In this document: positions 19,933-28,236 of the stretch, piece after piece
Layout: every line of letters begins with the position of its first letter
How positions within the stretch are numbered: position 1 is the stretch's first letter
Origin: Altibacter lentus
GTDB taxonomy: Bacteria > Bacteroidota > Bacteroidia > Flavobacteriales > Flavobacteriaceae
DNA: 64,000 nt
NCBI RefSeq assembly: GCF_000746845.1
Contig: NZ_KN050846.1
Location: 2,806,963 to 2,870,962, forward strand
Direction: 5' to 3'
Position numbers and translations under genes: made by a program
Notes under the pieces: generated by a model
What the model saw: only the letters and a program-made list of their open reading frames with translations
Databases searched by the model: none
Told to the model about the DNA's origin: nothing

Positions 19933-20465
19933 TATTTAGATACATCGTACCAACTGGCATACATTACCGATGGTGGTATGGGCGAGCCTTTTTTTATTTC
20001 TTCCTGTTGAAAAGATTCCAGGTCGAGATTGTGAAAAGAAACGATCTTCCAGGTACCGTCAATTTTTTGAGCAATGACTGAAATGAGTACCTGCGGGTCC
20101 TTAGGGCGGGTTTCATTTTTTGGGGCTACTGCAGCCAGAACATGCATAAGTGCGATCTCATTGCTTAAAAACTTGATCTTGTCAACGGTGTAAAAAAGTT
20201 GTGTGTCTTTATACATCGTGCTAAAGATCCTTTGATGCGATTCTGCATTTCTTTCCACGGTATTATTCTTAAAATAATAACCGGTCCAAACAATAAAATC
20301 ATGGGGTTCTGCAAACGTGGAAGCAAATGTGTGACCACTGCCGGAATTCCATCCTTTCTGTAGGGTAGCAATCAGGTTCTTGATTTCTTTCTCGTCTTTT
20401 TCGTTCTGTGCAATAAGCGAACTGGTGCAAAGGACAACCGATAGAATAAAAATGATTTTTTTCAT
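19932..20465 (-). CDS. Exported SnoaL/DUF4440-like (NTF2-fold) protein
   Basis: A 177-residue protein with a clear Sec signal peptide (MKKIIFILSVVLCTSSLIAQ). An NTF2/SnoaL-type domain follows, recognised by the pattern EIKNLIATLQKGWNSGSGHTF and a later strand DGTWKIVSFHNLDL. Family members are small cone-shaped proteins that bind or isomerise small molecules; no catalytic residues can be assigned here. It lies 28 bp after the stop of the small membrane protein gene, probably in one transcript. Confidence 0.75.
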   Translation of the reverse strand: MKKIIFILSVVLCTSSLIAQNEKDEKEIKNLIATLQKGWNSGSGHTFASTFAEPHDFIVWTGYYFKNNTVERNAESHQRIFSTMYKDTQLFYTVDKIKFLSNEIALMHVLAAVAPKNETRPKDPQVLISVIAQKIDGTWKIVSFHNLDLESFQQEEIKKGSPIPPSVMYASWYDVSK

Positions 20466-20493
20466 AAGAGTAAATTTTAGTGTTTAGATGTTT

Positions 20494-20676
20494 TTAAAAT
20501 AAAATGGAACCTGAAGTCCAATTGGTAACTTCTTGGCTCGTTTGGTGAATAAGATGTTCCCAAACACTGGCGGTTACATGATAACACGCCGCCAGTAAGG
20601 CTGTAGATATCACTAATAGCGCTACTGTGTTAAGGTAACCGACAGAGACTTTTTTAAGCTGAATTGAATTTTTCAT
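20494..20676 (-). CDS. Small single-pass membrane protein, unknown function
   Basis: A 60-residue protein with one hydrophobic helix (about residues 14-32, TVALLVISTALLAACYHV) and a short polar tail. I do not recognise a family. It is kept because it sits in line with the downstream exported gene, has a -7 promoter element in the right place (20709-20716) and no competing frame overlaps it. Confidence 0.5.
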   Translation of the reverse strand: MKNSIQLKKVSVGYLNTVALLVISTALLAACYHVTASVWEHLIHQTSQEVTNWTSGSILF

Positions 20677-20708
20677 GATATACTTTTCTTTAAATAAATA
20701 TGTTGGAT

Positions 20709-20716
20709 CAAAAGTA
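20709..20716 (-). promoter_or_regulatory. Candidate -7 element (TACTTTTG) for the 20676-19932 operon
   Basis: On the minus strand TACTTTTG fits TAnnTTTG, 32 nt upstream of the small gene's ATG. A perfect palindrome is centred about 40 bp further upstream. Confidence 0.5.
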
Positions 20717-20744
20717 GTATCGATAAGGAGTTGTAGTTAGAAGA

Positions 20745-20760
20745 TATGAAGCGCTTCATA
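20745..20760. promoter_or_regulatory. 16-bp perfect palindrome, LacI-operator-like
   Basis: TATGAAGCGCTTCATA is its own reverse complement with a central CG, the shape of LacI/GalR-family operators. It lies upstream of the -7 element of the small operon. No LacI-type regulator is encoded in the window. The operator role is inferred. Confidence 0.5.
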
Positions 20761-20762
20761 AC

Positions 20763-20798
20763 ACATTTGGCGCACAGGTAACCCTGTGCGCCAAATGT
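20763..20798. repeat. Perfect 16-bp inverted repeat with 4-nt loop
   Basis: ACATTTGGCGCACAGG (20763-20778) and CCTGTGCGCCAAATGT (20783-20798) are exact reverse complements around TAAC. It lies 46 bp after the apaG stop and could form a very stable hairpin. It lacks a T-run on either strand, so it is not a standard terminator; it may act as a transcript-end stabiliser or a binding site. Confidence 0.75.
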
Positions 20799-20843
20799 TG
20801 TAGTAAATGACTAAAAATTGTTAATCTAAATTAGAAGCAAAGT

Positions 20844-21230
20844 CTAATTCATTGCAAAAGGAGCACTTAATTTAAAAGAAGGAATCGCCACCCGAAACTT
20901 GCGGGTAGAAGAAAAATTGACCATTGCATAGTAACCGTGCATTGCGCCAAAAGGAGAAAGTAACAAGCAACCACTGCTGTAGGAATGCAAAGTGCCGGGC
21001 TGTAGTACGGGCTTTTTGCCTATAACGCCTTCTCCTTCCACGATCTCAAGATCGTTTAGGGCGTCTTTTATCTTCCAGTGGCGGGTGGTAAGTTGTACCA
21101 CATCTTTACTCTGGTTTTCGATAGTGATGGTATAACCAAAGGCATAGTATATTTTATAGTTCTTATAAAATGTACCTTCAAAAGAGGTCTCAACCGAAAC
21201 CTTGATCCCTTGTGTAACCTGTTGTACCAT
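20844..21230 (-). CDS. apaG: ApaG-family protein
   Basis: A 128-residue single-domain protein with an immunoglobulin-like beta fold. The sequence YYAFGYTITIENQSKDVVQLTTRHWKI and the glycine-rich end SGCLLLSPFGAMHGYYAM match ApaG. The family is linked in E. coli and Salmonella to Co2+/Mg2+ phenotypes, but its reaction is unsettled. The open frame extends to 21257; the ATG at 21230 gives the family N-terminus MVQQVTQGIKVSVE and starts 1 bp after the DUF3667 stop, so the two are cotranscribed. Confidence 0.93.
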   Translation of the reverse strand: MVQQVTQGIKVSVETSFEGTFYKNYKIYYAFGYTITIENQSKDVVQLTTRHWKIKDALNDLEIVEGEGVIGKKPVLQPGTLHSYSSGCLLLSPFGAMHGYYAMVNFSSTRKFRVAIPSFKLSAPFAMN

Positions 21231-21231
21231 T

Positions 21232-22371
21232 TTAATATGCTGCTGCCGTCGCCGCAAAGAATATCAAAGCGGCAATGCTGGAACTTATCCAGAAAACAAT
21301 GTTTAAAAATACGAATTTTAAGATTGTTATCAAACGGCTTTGTTTGTAGAAATTGCGAAGGGCTTTATAGAAATAGAACGGACCAATAAACACAAAGACA
21401 AGTCCCGAGAATACTCCATCATTGAGGAAGGTGTCCGGGATAAGGCAGATAAGGAAAGCCAGGAACAGGAAGCTGAAGATATGAAAGATAAAGATCATGT
21501 GCTCCATATAGGTATACCTCCTGCGTGAATAAATAAGCCAGAAGAAAAATGCAAAGAAGGGGGTGAAGAAGAAAAGGAAAAACGGGATTTTCCCCACGAG
21601 GTAATTTATAAACCCAAAGGGATCTTCGGCAATGCGGTCTATTGCGCTGTTCTTGTTGTACATCCAGCGATTAAAAGCGGTCTTCGAGTGCTTTAAGCTG
21701 TCCAAGGCCACATTGGCATTCTTGATGTCGTGTAGTTTATAGAAATCACGATAGAGTGTAAAGCGTTCTACCAATCGATGCCCACTGCCAAGGGTGTCGA
21801 GGTCGCTTTCAGAAATATATTTAAAAGTATCTTCTGTGACTTCCGGTTCGGGTTTCGCTAGGGTATCCAGGTTCATCACTATGGCACCTTCGTTCAGTTT
21901 TAATGTGTCTATTGTTCCCTCCTCATTTTTGTATGTGAAGGTTTGATTCTGAATGGAATCCAACGGGACAGCCGTGTCGTTTGAATTGATATTAACAAAT
22001 GGACTTGGCCCCGAACTAAAGAATAATAGAAGGCTTTGCAGTAAAAAATAAATAATGGAAACACTTAAGAAGAACCGAAATGGATTCGCATATTTTAACC
22101 GCTGACCTTCGACATAATTTCGGGTGATGGTCCCCGGCTTGAATAAAAGGTCCTTGATGGTATAGCGCAGTCTGGAGTCGTAGACGAGAATACTGCCCAT
22201 GAACTCTCTAAAGAAATCTTTTAACGATAACTGCTTCTTGGTGTTCAATTGCGAACAATAAGAGCAATAGCGATCGCTCAGGTCTAAAGGGTGACCGCAG
22301 TTGAGGCAAGTGGTGCTTCGGTATTTGAACGCCTTTCTGCTATTTCCTTTTACAAGTTTATCTTCGGCCAT
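21232..22371 (-). CDS. DUF3667 membrane protein with N-terminal zinc ribbon
   Basis: A 379-residue protein of the DUF3667 family. A four-cysteine zinc ribbon (C22, C25, C36, C39 in CLNCGHPLDLSDRYCSYC) precedes the family region LSLKDFFREFMGS and RYTIKDLLFKPG. Hydrophobic helices then lie near residues 97-118 and between about 265 and 375. The function is unknown. It is followed after 1 bp by apaG. Confidence 0.85.
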   Translation of the reverse strand: MAEDKLVKGNSRKAFKYRSTTCLNCGHPLDLSDRYCSYCSQLNTKKQLSLKDFFREFMGSILVYDSRLRYTIKDLLFKPGTITRNYVEGQRLKYANPFRFFLSVSIIYFLLQSLLLFFSSGPSPFVNINSNDTAVPLDSIQNQTFTYKNEEGTIDTLKLNEGAIVMNLDTLAKPEPEVTEDTFKYISESDLDTLGSGHRLVERFTLYRDFYKLHDIKNANVALDSLKHSKTAFNRWMYNKNSAIDRIAEDPFGFINYLVGKIPFFLFFFTPFFAFFFWLIYSRRRYTYMEHMIFIFHIFSFLFLAFLICLIPDTFLNDGVFSGLVFVFIGPFYFYKALRNFYKQSRLITILKFVFLNIVFWISSSIAALIFFAATAAAY

Positions 22372-22480
22372 GGGTTAAAGATAGTAAAAGTCCGATTTTG
22401 CTTCAGAAGGGGTACAACTTATTTCGCCATGTTTCCAATAAAATCGTTCAGAAGGGATCCTTTCAGAAAAAATAGGACAC

Positions 22481-23734
22481 TTAATTATTTGTAATATTGA
22501 TTGAGCTTGCCGTTCCCATTCCAATAATGCGGTCGTACCGCGCTCCAAGATCGCGGTAATAGACCAGCACGGTATATTGGTTCTCGGTCTGCCAGAAATC
22601 TCCGCTAATGGCGCCGCCGTCTATGGAGCCGTCGCGATCCACCACTACATACTTATAATCGTAATAGCCCTGTTTGAATAAGCGCGAATTGCGATAGGTA
22701 TCACTTGCGGGATCATACTCCATATAGGTGGTCCCATCGATGGTCCAGTTGTTGAAATTGCCATAGAGATGGATCTCCTTGTCGCCAATATCTTCAAAAT
22801 ACTGAAGGTTGAAATGCATACGCACGTATTCGGCTTCGATATTCTGGTTTTGGGCATCTACGTTGCGAACTACGAAGTTTCCATTAATATCGGGGTTATA
22901 CGTATAGGGGCGGTCTTTACGCGCCCCGTCGGTATACAAAAAATTCTCATAGACATCACTCAAAGAGACGCGTCGTACCCCGAAGGTAGCCGATCGCACT
23001 TCTTTATTGTCAAAACTAAGGAACTCATTTCCGCCCCAAAAAGCGGCTTCCTGATCGTAGCGATAGATCAACTCTGTACCAATGGTATACTGAGGTTTGA
23101 GGTTGGTAATGGCCGATTTCAAATTACTGTTCTGAAGGACGAGCGTTTTAACCGTTTGCTTGGGATTGATAAGCAATAAACTAGGTGAGTTAACTGTAAA
23201 TTGTACCACCTGCTTTTCTTCAATGAAGTTGAGGTCACGGGACCTTTTTATCTCGACACCAACGCCTACAACGTTCTCTATCACCATGAACTTTCTTGAA
23301 AAGATAGGTTCATTGTCGTCGTTATAGATGCTCAACAAATAATTGCCGCTTTTTTCAATTCTTCTGGTCTCGCGATTAGGAATAGTAAGCATATAATGAG
23401 AAAAAATTTGAAGCGTGTTTAAAGAGTTCTCGTATGTTTCTATTCTTACTTCATCGAAACCGTCCAGATATTCTCCTTTGGAAAGATCACTGGGCGTCCA
23501 GTCGAAATTGTAATGTGTAATGGTGTAGTAATAGTCTTCTTCTTCCCCGTTTAAAGCATCGAAGGAAAGCTGCAGCCGTTCTCCCAAGCGAATGATGGGC
23601 AACTGACTTTGAGAAGTAGTTCCGCTAAATTGAATGGTGCTTATGTAAGGTGGCGCAACCTTTTCCTCAACTTGTGAAAACGCGGGAATAGCATGCAAGG
23701 CAAGAAGTATAAGGACAACAAACTTTTGTAACAT
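22481..23734 (-). CDS. Type IX secretion system Plug protein (DUF5103)
   Basis: A 417-residue protein of the DUF5103 family. In Flavobacterium the family member called Plug was seen closing the periplasmic face of the SprA translocon when PorV is absent. Visible here: a signal peptide (to about residue 20), a first beta domain with RLGERLQLSFDALNGEEEDYYYTI and HYNFDWTPSDLSKGEY, and a C-terminal carbohydrate-binding-like segment with LYGNFNNWTIDGTTYM and YYDYKYVVVDRDG. The gene is monocistronic. It is the second T9SS machine component of the window. Confidence 0.87.
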   Translation of the reverse strand: MLQKFVVLILLALHAIPAFSQVEEKVAPPYISTIQFSGTTSQSQLPIIRLGERLQLSFDALNGEEEDYYYTITHYNFDWTPSDLSKGEYLDGFDEVRIETYENSLNTLQIFSHYMLTIPNRETRRIEKSGNYLLSIYNDDNEPIFSRKFMVIENVVGVGVEIKRSRDLNFIEEKQVVQFTVNSPSLLLINPKQTVKTLVLQNSNLKSAITNLKPQYTIGTELIYRYDQEAAFWGGNEFLSFDNKEVRSATFGVRRVSLSDVYENFLYTDGARKDRPYTYNPDINGNFVVRNVDAQNQNIEAEYVRMHFNLQYFEDIGDKEIHLYGNFNNWTIDGTTYMEYDPASDTYRNSRLFKQGYYDYKYVVVDRDGSIDGGAISGDFWQTENQYTVLVYYRDLGARYDRIIGMGTASSINITNN

Positions 23735-23833
23735 AGAGATGGTTTTATGAGGCTAAAGATAATCAATTTTTGTGCCTCAATATTATTGAAGAAGAAGTGC
23801 GGCATTATACACAGGATAAACCCTCTTAAAAAC

Positions 23834-23848
23834 AGGGGATTTTTCCTT
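23834..23848. promoter_or_regulatory. Imperfect palindrome related to the site at 50283-50299
   Basis: AGGGGATTTTTCCTT read on the minus strand is AAGGAAAAATCCCCT, which matches 12 of 15 bases of the core of the perfect palindrome upstream of the 50436 gene. It lies 110 bp upstream of the secreted-protein gene at 23959. The link is inferred. Confidence 0.3.
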
Positions 23849-23958
23849 AATTTGTAGAAGGTTGCTGTGGTGTGTGGGGTATTTATTTTATTTTTTCATT
23901 AATTTATAGGTGGAAATATCAATAAATAAGCATTTAGTAATTATCAAGCATTTACTTT

Positions 23959-24675
23959 ATGAAACACTTTTTTTCCTTTATTCTATTGTTTACCTGCTTT
24001 AGTGGCATCGCCCAAGACGCCCAGTTGTTTGACAATGATTGGTATTTACATAAAATTGTAATTGATAAAACCAATTATTTCCCGCCCTACACATCATTTG
24101 AGGGGAGAGCTTATTTTAGTCCCGAATTTATTGAAGTAGTTCATCCTTCCTGTGAAGAAGGTTTTCAGAATAATATTCAATATACAAACAATGATGTATT
24201 TGAAATAGGTGACGGCGGAGTAGTGCTTCCGGGAGTATGTGGAGATCCTGTTGTTTGGGAGTTTATGGAAGATCACTATGAGATCTATTATTTGGACAAT
24301 AATTTTGCCAAGAATCCATTTACATACGCTTTTAGCTCCGGGAGCAGTGGAGAGATAGTCCTTACTGTCGAGAATGCAGACGGCAACCGGGCGGTGTATG
24401 GGAACGAGCAGTTATCCACACCTTCTTTCGTTCTTGAAGCATGTACGTTGTTTCCCAACCCTGCGGTGGACCAATTGAATATTGCTTCAGAGCTTGATAT
24501 GGCCGGCTACATCTTGGAAATATATAATTTGCAGGGTATGGTGGTAAGTAGGCCTTCTTCGGAAAGCATTTCAGAAAAGATCATAGATGTATCTATGCTG
24601 TCGCAAGGAATTTATTTTCTTATAATTAAAGACACCCAAGGTCAAACCGAAATAAAAAAGTTCATAAAACAGTAA
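23959..24675 (+). CDS. Secreted protein with T9SS type A sorting domain
   Basis: A 238-residue exported protein of unknown activity. A signal peptide (MKHFFSFILLFTCFSGIAQ) is followed by about 135 residues with no family I recognise, resembling the small beta-sandwich N-domains common in Flavobacteriaceae (DNDWYLHKIVIDKTNYFPP). The C-terminal sorting domain runs from about residue 160, with TLFPNPAVDQLNI and QGIYFLIIKDTQG, ending KKFIKQ. PorT and Plug elsewhere in the window suit export by this route. It is a single gene. Confidence 0.85.
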   Translation: MKHFFSFILLFTCFSGIAQDAQLFDNDWYLHKIVIDKTNYFPPYTSFEGRAYFSPEFIEVVHPSCEEGFQNNIQYTNNDVFEIGDGGVVLPGVCGDPVVWEFMEDHYEIYYLDNNFAKNPFTYAFSSGSSGEIVLTVENADGNRAVYGNEQLSTPSFVLEACTLFPNPAVDQLNIASELDMAGYILEIYNLQGMVVSRPSSESISEKIIDVSMLSQGIYFLIIKDTQGQTEIKKFIKQ

Positions 24676-24829
24676 GCAACCGTCTTTCAGCAATTTCTTC
24701 CTTCCTAACTACACCTCTTGAGATGCCTCTTTTAGTGAGTTGTCCCTGAAGCAGCATTTCAGGAAAAAAAACCGTAACGAATGCTGCTAAAATTATACTC
24801 AATTATTATGTGATGCTACATTAAATTTA

Positions 24830-24837
24830 TAAATTTG
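24830..24837 (+). promoter_or_regulatory. Candidate -7 element (TAAATTTG) for the nqr operon
   Basis: TAAATTTG fits TAnnTTTG, 63 nt upstream of nqrA. A short hairpin (CCCGA/TCGGG, 24851-24866) lies in the resulting leader. Confidence 0.5.
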
Positions 24838-24900
24838 CACTCCCTTAAATCCCGATACTCGTCGGGACGGGACGAAAAAGAAATTTAACACTAGCATCCT

Positions 24901-26253
24901 ATGTCCAAAGACATTAAGATTAAAAAGGGTCTAAACATACGATTAAAAGGCGAAGCCGATAAAACCATATCCAACGCGCCACGATCTAGAACCTTCTCGA
25001 TTAGACCTTCAGACTTTCACTTAATTACCCCTAAAATGGTAATTAAAGAAGGTGCTAAACTTCAGGCCGGAGACACGATTTTCTACTCCAAGGCAAATGA
25101 AAGAATTAAATTCGCTTCACCGGTAAGCGGCACGCTCACCAAGATAGAGCGTGGGGCAAAACGCGTTATTACCGAACTGGTCATTGAGGCGGAACCACAG
25201 GATTCCTATAAGGACTTTGGTGTCGCAGACCCCGCAAACATGCAGCCGGAAGCCATTAAGGAGCATTTGTTGACTGCAGGATGTTGGCCGTTCATAAAAC
25301 AACGTCCGTATCATGTAATTGCCGATCCGGATAGTACGCCCAAAGCTATTTTTATTTCAGGATATGCTACGGCACCCTTAGCGGCCGATTACGATTTTAC
25401 CTTACGCGGAAAAGAAAAGCAATTGCAGGCAGCGCTCACGGCGCTCAGCAAACTTACCGAAGGTAAAGTACACGTCTCTGTAGGAAAAACAGGAGTATCT
25501 CCTTTTGAAGGCCTAAAGGATATAACAATTCATAAAGTGAGCGGTCCACATCCGGCAGGAAATGTAGGAGTTCAGATCGCTAAGATCGATCCTGTGAACA
25601 AAGGAGAGACCGTTTGGACAGTAAACGCACAAGACCTTGTAATTATAGGTGAATTATTGACCACAGGGAAGTTCAATGCAGAACGCGTGATCGCGCTGGT
25701 AGGATCTTCTGTAAAAACAGCAAAATATTATACAACCCGAATTGGTGCCGAAGTAGCCACTTTTGTGTACGATTCAGGGCTTGTGGAAGAGAACGTTCGT
25801 GTAATAAGCGGCGACGTTCTTACCGGAAAACAGATCTCGGTAAAAGGAAACCTTGGTTATTACAACGATACCGTTACCGTGATCCCTGAAGGTGACGACT
25901 ATGAATTCTTTGGATGGAATAAGCCCGTATTCGATAAAATCTCTACAAGCAGAGCATTGACCTTCTCATGGCTCTTTCCGAATAAGAAATACGAACTGGA
26001 TACTAATACCAATGGTGAGCACAGAGCTTTCGTGGTAACAGGAAATTATGAAGAGGTCTTCCCTATGGACATCTATCCCTTACAAATACTAAAAGCTTGT
26101 ATGGTAGAGGACTTGGACGCCATGGAGGCGCTGGGTATGTACGAAGTGGCTCCGGAAGATTTTGCCCTTACCGAATTTATTTGTGTGTCCAAACAACCAC
26201 ATCAGGAGATCATTCGAAAAGGTCTTGACTTAATGTATAAAGAAATAGGATAA
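24901..26253 (+). CDS. nqrA: Na+-translocating NADH:quinone reductase subunit A
   Basis: The peripheral cytosolic-side subunit A of the six-subunit Na+-NQR, which passes electrons from NADH to quinone and exports Na+. The 450-residue protein starts MSKDIKIKKGLNIRLKGEAD, and the conserved segments FHLITPKMVIKEGAKLQAGD, GKTGVSPFEGL and GPHPAGNVGVQI identify it. The length is usual. It is first in a tight operon; nqrB starts 4 bp later. Confidence 0.97.
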   Translation: MSKDIKIKKGLNIRLKGEADKTISNAPRSRTFSIRPSDFHLITPKMVIKEGAKLQAGDTIFYSKANERIKFASPVSGTLTKIERGAKRVITELVIEAEPQDSYKDFGVADPANMQPEAIKEHLLTAGCWPFIKQRPYHVIADPDSTPKAIFISGYATAPLAADYDFTLRGKEKQLQAALTALSKLTEGKVHVSVGKTGVSPFEGLKDITIHKVSGPHPAGNVGVQIAKIDPVNKGETVWTVNAQDLVIIGELLTTGKFNAERVIALVGSSVKTAKYYTTRIGAEVATFVYDSGLVEENVRVISGDVLTGKQISVKGNLGYYNDTVTVIPEGDDYEFFGWNKPVFDKISTSRALTFSWLFPNKKYELDTNTNGEHRAFVVTGNYEEVFPMDIYPLQILKACMVEDLDAMEALGMYEVAPEDFALTEFICVSKQPHQEIIRKGLDLMYKEIG

Positions 26254-26257
26254 TGCT

Positions 26258-27481
26258 ATGGGATTGAAACAAAAATTACATACGCTAAAAGAAAAATACA
26301 AAGGAAAGAAGATGGCTCCGGCCTTCAACGCATTGCATACTTTCTTGTATCTGCCCAATGAAACAACACACTCCGGATCGCATGTGCGTGCAGCAGATGA
26401 TCTTAAGCGTACTATGAACACTGTGATCATGGCGTTGCTCCCTTGTTTGGTGTTTGGGATTTATAACGCAGGTTACCAGCACTATTTGGCTACAGGAGAG
26501 ATCGAAGCTGCTGCCGGGTTCTTTAGTGGGGAGTTTTGGTCCTTTCAAAACTTTGCCATGGGTGCTTGGACGGTGCTGCCTCTAGTTATCGTGTCGTATG
26601 GAGTAGGACTGGCGGTAGAGTTTTTATTTGCAGTGATCAAAGGACACGAAGTAGAGGAAGGGTATCTTGTAACAGGAATGTTGGTGCCATTGATTGTGCC
26701 GGTGGATATTCCATTGTGGATGTTGGCCGTTGCAGTGATCTTTGGTGTAGTGATCGGGAAAGAAGTCTTTGGCGGTACCGGTATGAACATCTTGAACCCG
26801 GCGCTTACCATTCGTGCTTTCTTGTTCTTTGCTTATCCTACGTGGATGAGTGGTGACAAAGTATGGGTGCATGGTGCGGTAGAAAGAGCAAAAGAGATTG
26901 CAGCCGGATCGAATGCGGATGCCATTTCGGGAGAAACAATATTAGGTAGCTATGCACAAAATCAAGATGTGCTTTATAGCCTTCAGGATATGTTCTTGGG
27001 ATTCATCCCGGGATCTGTTGGAGAGACCTCGAAGTTGTTGATCATTTTTGGAGCCTTGTTCCTTATCTTCACCAAAGTAGGTAGCTGGCGTATTATTTTC
27101 AGCACCTTGATTGGAGCCCTTGCCATGGGATTGATCTTTAACGGGGTAGTGGAAATGGGTTGGATCAACGAGGGAAGTAAATTCTATGGTTTGATGACCG
27201 TTCCGTTTTGGCAACACTTGATCATTGGAAGTATCCTCTTTGGTGCGGTTTATATGGCTACAGATCCTGTTACGGCATCTCAGACCAATAAGGGGAAATG
27301 GATCTACGGTTTCCTCATTGGTTTTATATCAATATTGATACGTGTGTTCAACCCTGCGTATCCTGAGGGTGTTTTCCTTGCGATCCTGCTAATGAATGTC
27401 TTTGCTCCTACCATAGACCACTATGTGTTGCAAGGCAACATTAAGAGAAGAATGAAACGTTTAAAAGTTAAAACAGCATAA
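26258..27481 (+). CDS. nqrB: Na+-translocating NADH:quinone reductase subunit B
   Basis: An integral membrane subunit carrying covalent FMN and noncovalent riboflavin. The 407-residue protein has about ten hydrophobic helices after the amphipathic start. The likely FMN-bearing threonine is T227 in the motif DAISGETILG. Most described NqrB proteins have SGAT at this site, so the Glu in place of Ala is a small departure. The attachment would be made by the ApbE at 36430. The gene follows nqrA directly and precedes nqrC by 2 bp. Confidence 0.97.
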   Translation: MGLKQKLHTLKEKYKGKKMAPAFNALHTFLYLPNETTHSGSHVRAADDLKRTMNTVIMALLPCLVFGIYNAGYQHYLATGEIEAAAGFFSGEFWSFQNFAMGAWTVLPLVIVSYGVGLAVEFLFAVIKGHEVEEGYLVTGMLVPLIVPVDIPLWMLAVAVIFGVVIGKEVFGGTGMNILNPALTIRAFLFFAYPTWMSGDKVWVHGAVERAKEIAAGSNADAISGETILGSYAQNQDVLYSLQDMFLGFIPGSVGETSKLLIIFGALFLIFTKVGSWRIIFSTLIGALAMGLIFNGVVEMGWINEGSKFYGLMTVPFWQHLIIGSILFGAVYMATDPVTASQTNKGKWIYGFLIGFISILIRVFNPAYPEGVFLAILLMNVFAPTIDHYVLQGNIKRRMKRLKVKTA

Positions 27482-27483
27482 GA

Positions 27484-28233
27484 ATGGCTATTAACACAGA
27501 TAAAAACAGTTATACCGTCATCTTCGCCATTGTCATGGTGATCGTGGTTGGGTCTATTTTGGCAGGATTTGCCAGTGGCCTTAAACCTCTTGTGAAGGCA
27601 AATGAGAAGTACGAAAAGATGCAGAACATCTTGTATGCCATGAATGTCAATGACAATGAAGGTCCTAACGATGTGACTTTTATTCCAACAGACAGAGTGG
27701 AGGAAGAGTTTGAAAAATATATTACGAAGCAGCTGGTAATTCAGGGGGATAATATTACTGAGAATGATCAGGCGTATTTGATCGACCTTAAGAAAGAAGA
27801 AACACTGGCGAAAGATGAAAGTTATACACGTAGGCTGCCACTTTTCATTGGAGAAAAGGACGGAAAAGAACTGTATGTGATCCCGGTGCGCGGTAAAGGC
27901 CTCTGGGACGCAATATGGGGATTTGTTGCTGTAGACAAGGGTATGACCATTCAAGGCGTTTACTTTGACCACAAAGGTGAGACTCCCGGACTCGGAGCAG
28001 AGATCAAACAACGGTATTTCATGGATGATTTCACCGGCGAAAGTTTCTTAAACGGTAATGCTTTTGAAGGTATTAACGTGGCGAAAGGAAATAATGATCC
28101 AAAGAATACCGACACTTCAGATAATGAAGTAGATGCTTTAGCGGGAGCGACCATTACAGGCGACGGTGTTTCTGCCATGCTTAGAAAAGATGTTAAAATG
28201 TATGTGCCCTATTTTAAAAAATTAAATCAATAA
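27484..28233 (+). CDS. nqrC: Na+-translocating NADH:quinone reductase subunit C
   Basis: A membrane-anchored subunit with a periplasmic FMN domain. The 249-residue protein has one N-terminal helix (about 12-32). The flavinylation motif DALAGATIT has T223 as the acceptor. The segment GKGLWDAIWGFVAVD and the HKGETPGLGAEI signature also mark the family. The target threonine fits modification by ApbE. It lies in the operon with 2-3 bp spacings. Confidence 0.97.
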   Translation: MAINTDKNSYTVIFAIVMVIVVGSILAGFASGLKPLVKANEKYEKMQNILYAMNVNDNEGPNDVTFIPTDRVEEEFEKYITKQLVIQGDNITENDQAYLIDLKKEETLAKDESYTRRLPLFIGEKDGKELYVIPVRGKGLWDAIWGFVAVDKGMTIQGVYFDHKGETPGLGAEIKQRYFMDDFTGESFLNGNAFEGINVAKGNNDPKNTDTSDNEVDALAGATITGDGVSAMLRKDVKMYVPYFKKLNQ

Positions 28234-28236
28234 GCT

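Noticed and set aside
23928..23954. AAGCATTTA repeated twice 18 bp apart before the 23959 gene
   Set aside because: Nine-base A/T-rich words recur easily in such leaders; too little to call a regulatory site.
27421..28011. 196-residue open frame on the minus strand
   Set aside because: It lies antisense to nqrB/nqrC, whose assignment is certain. Its composition is that of a reverse-strand shadow.
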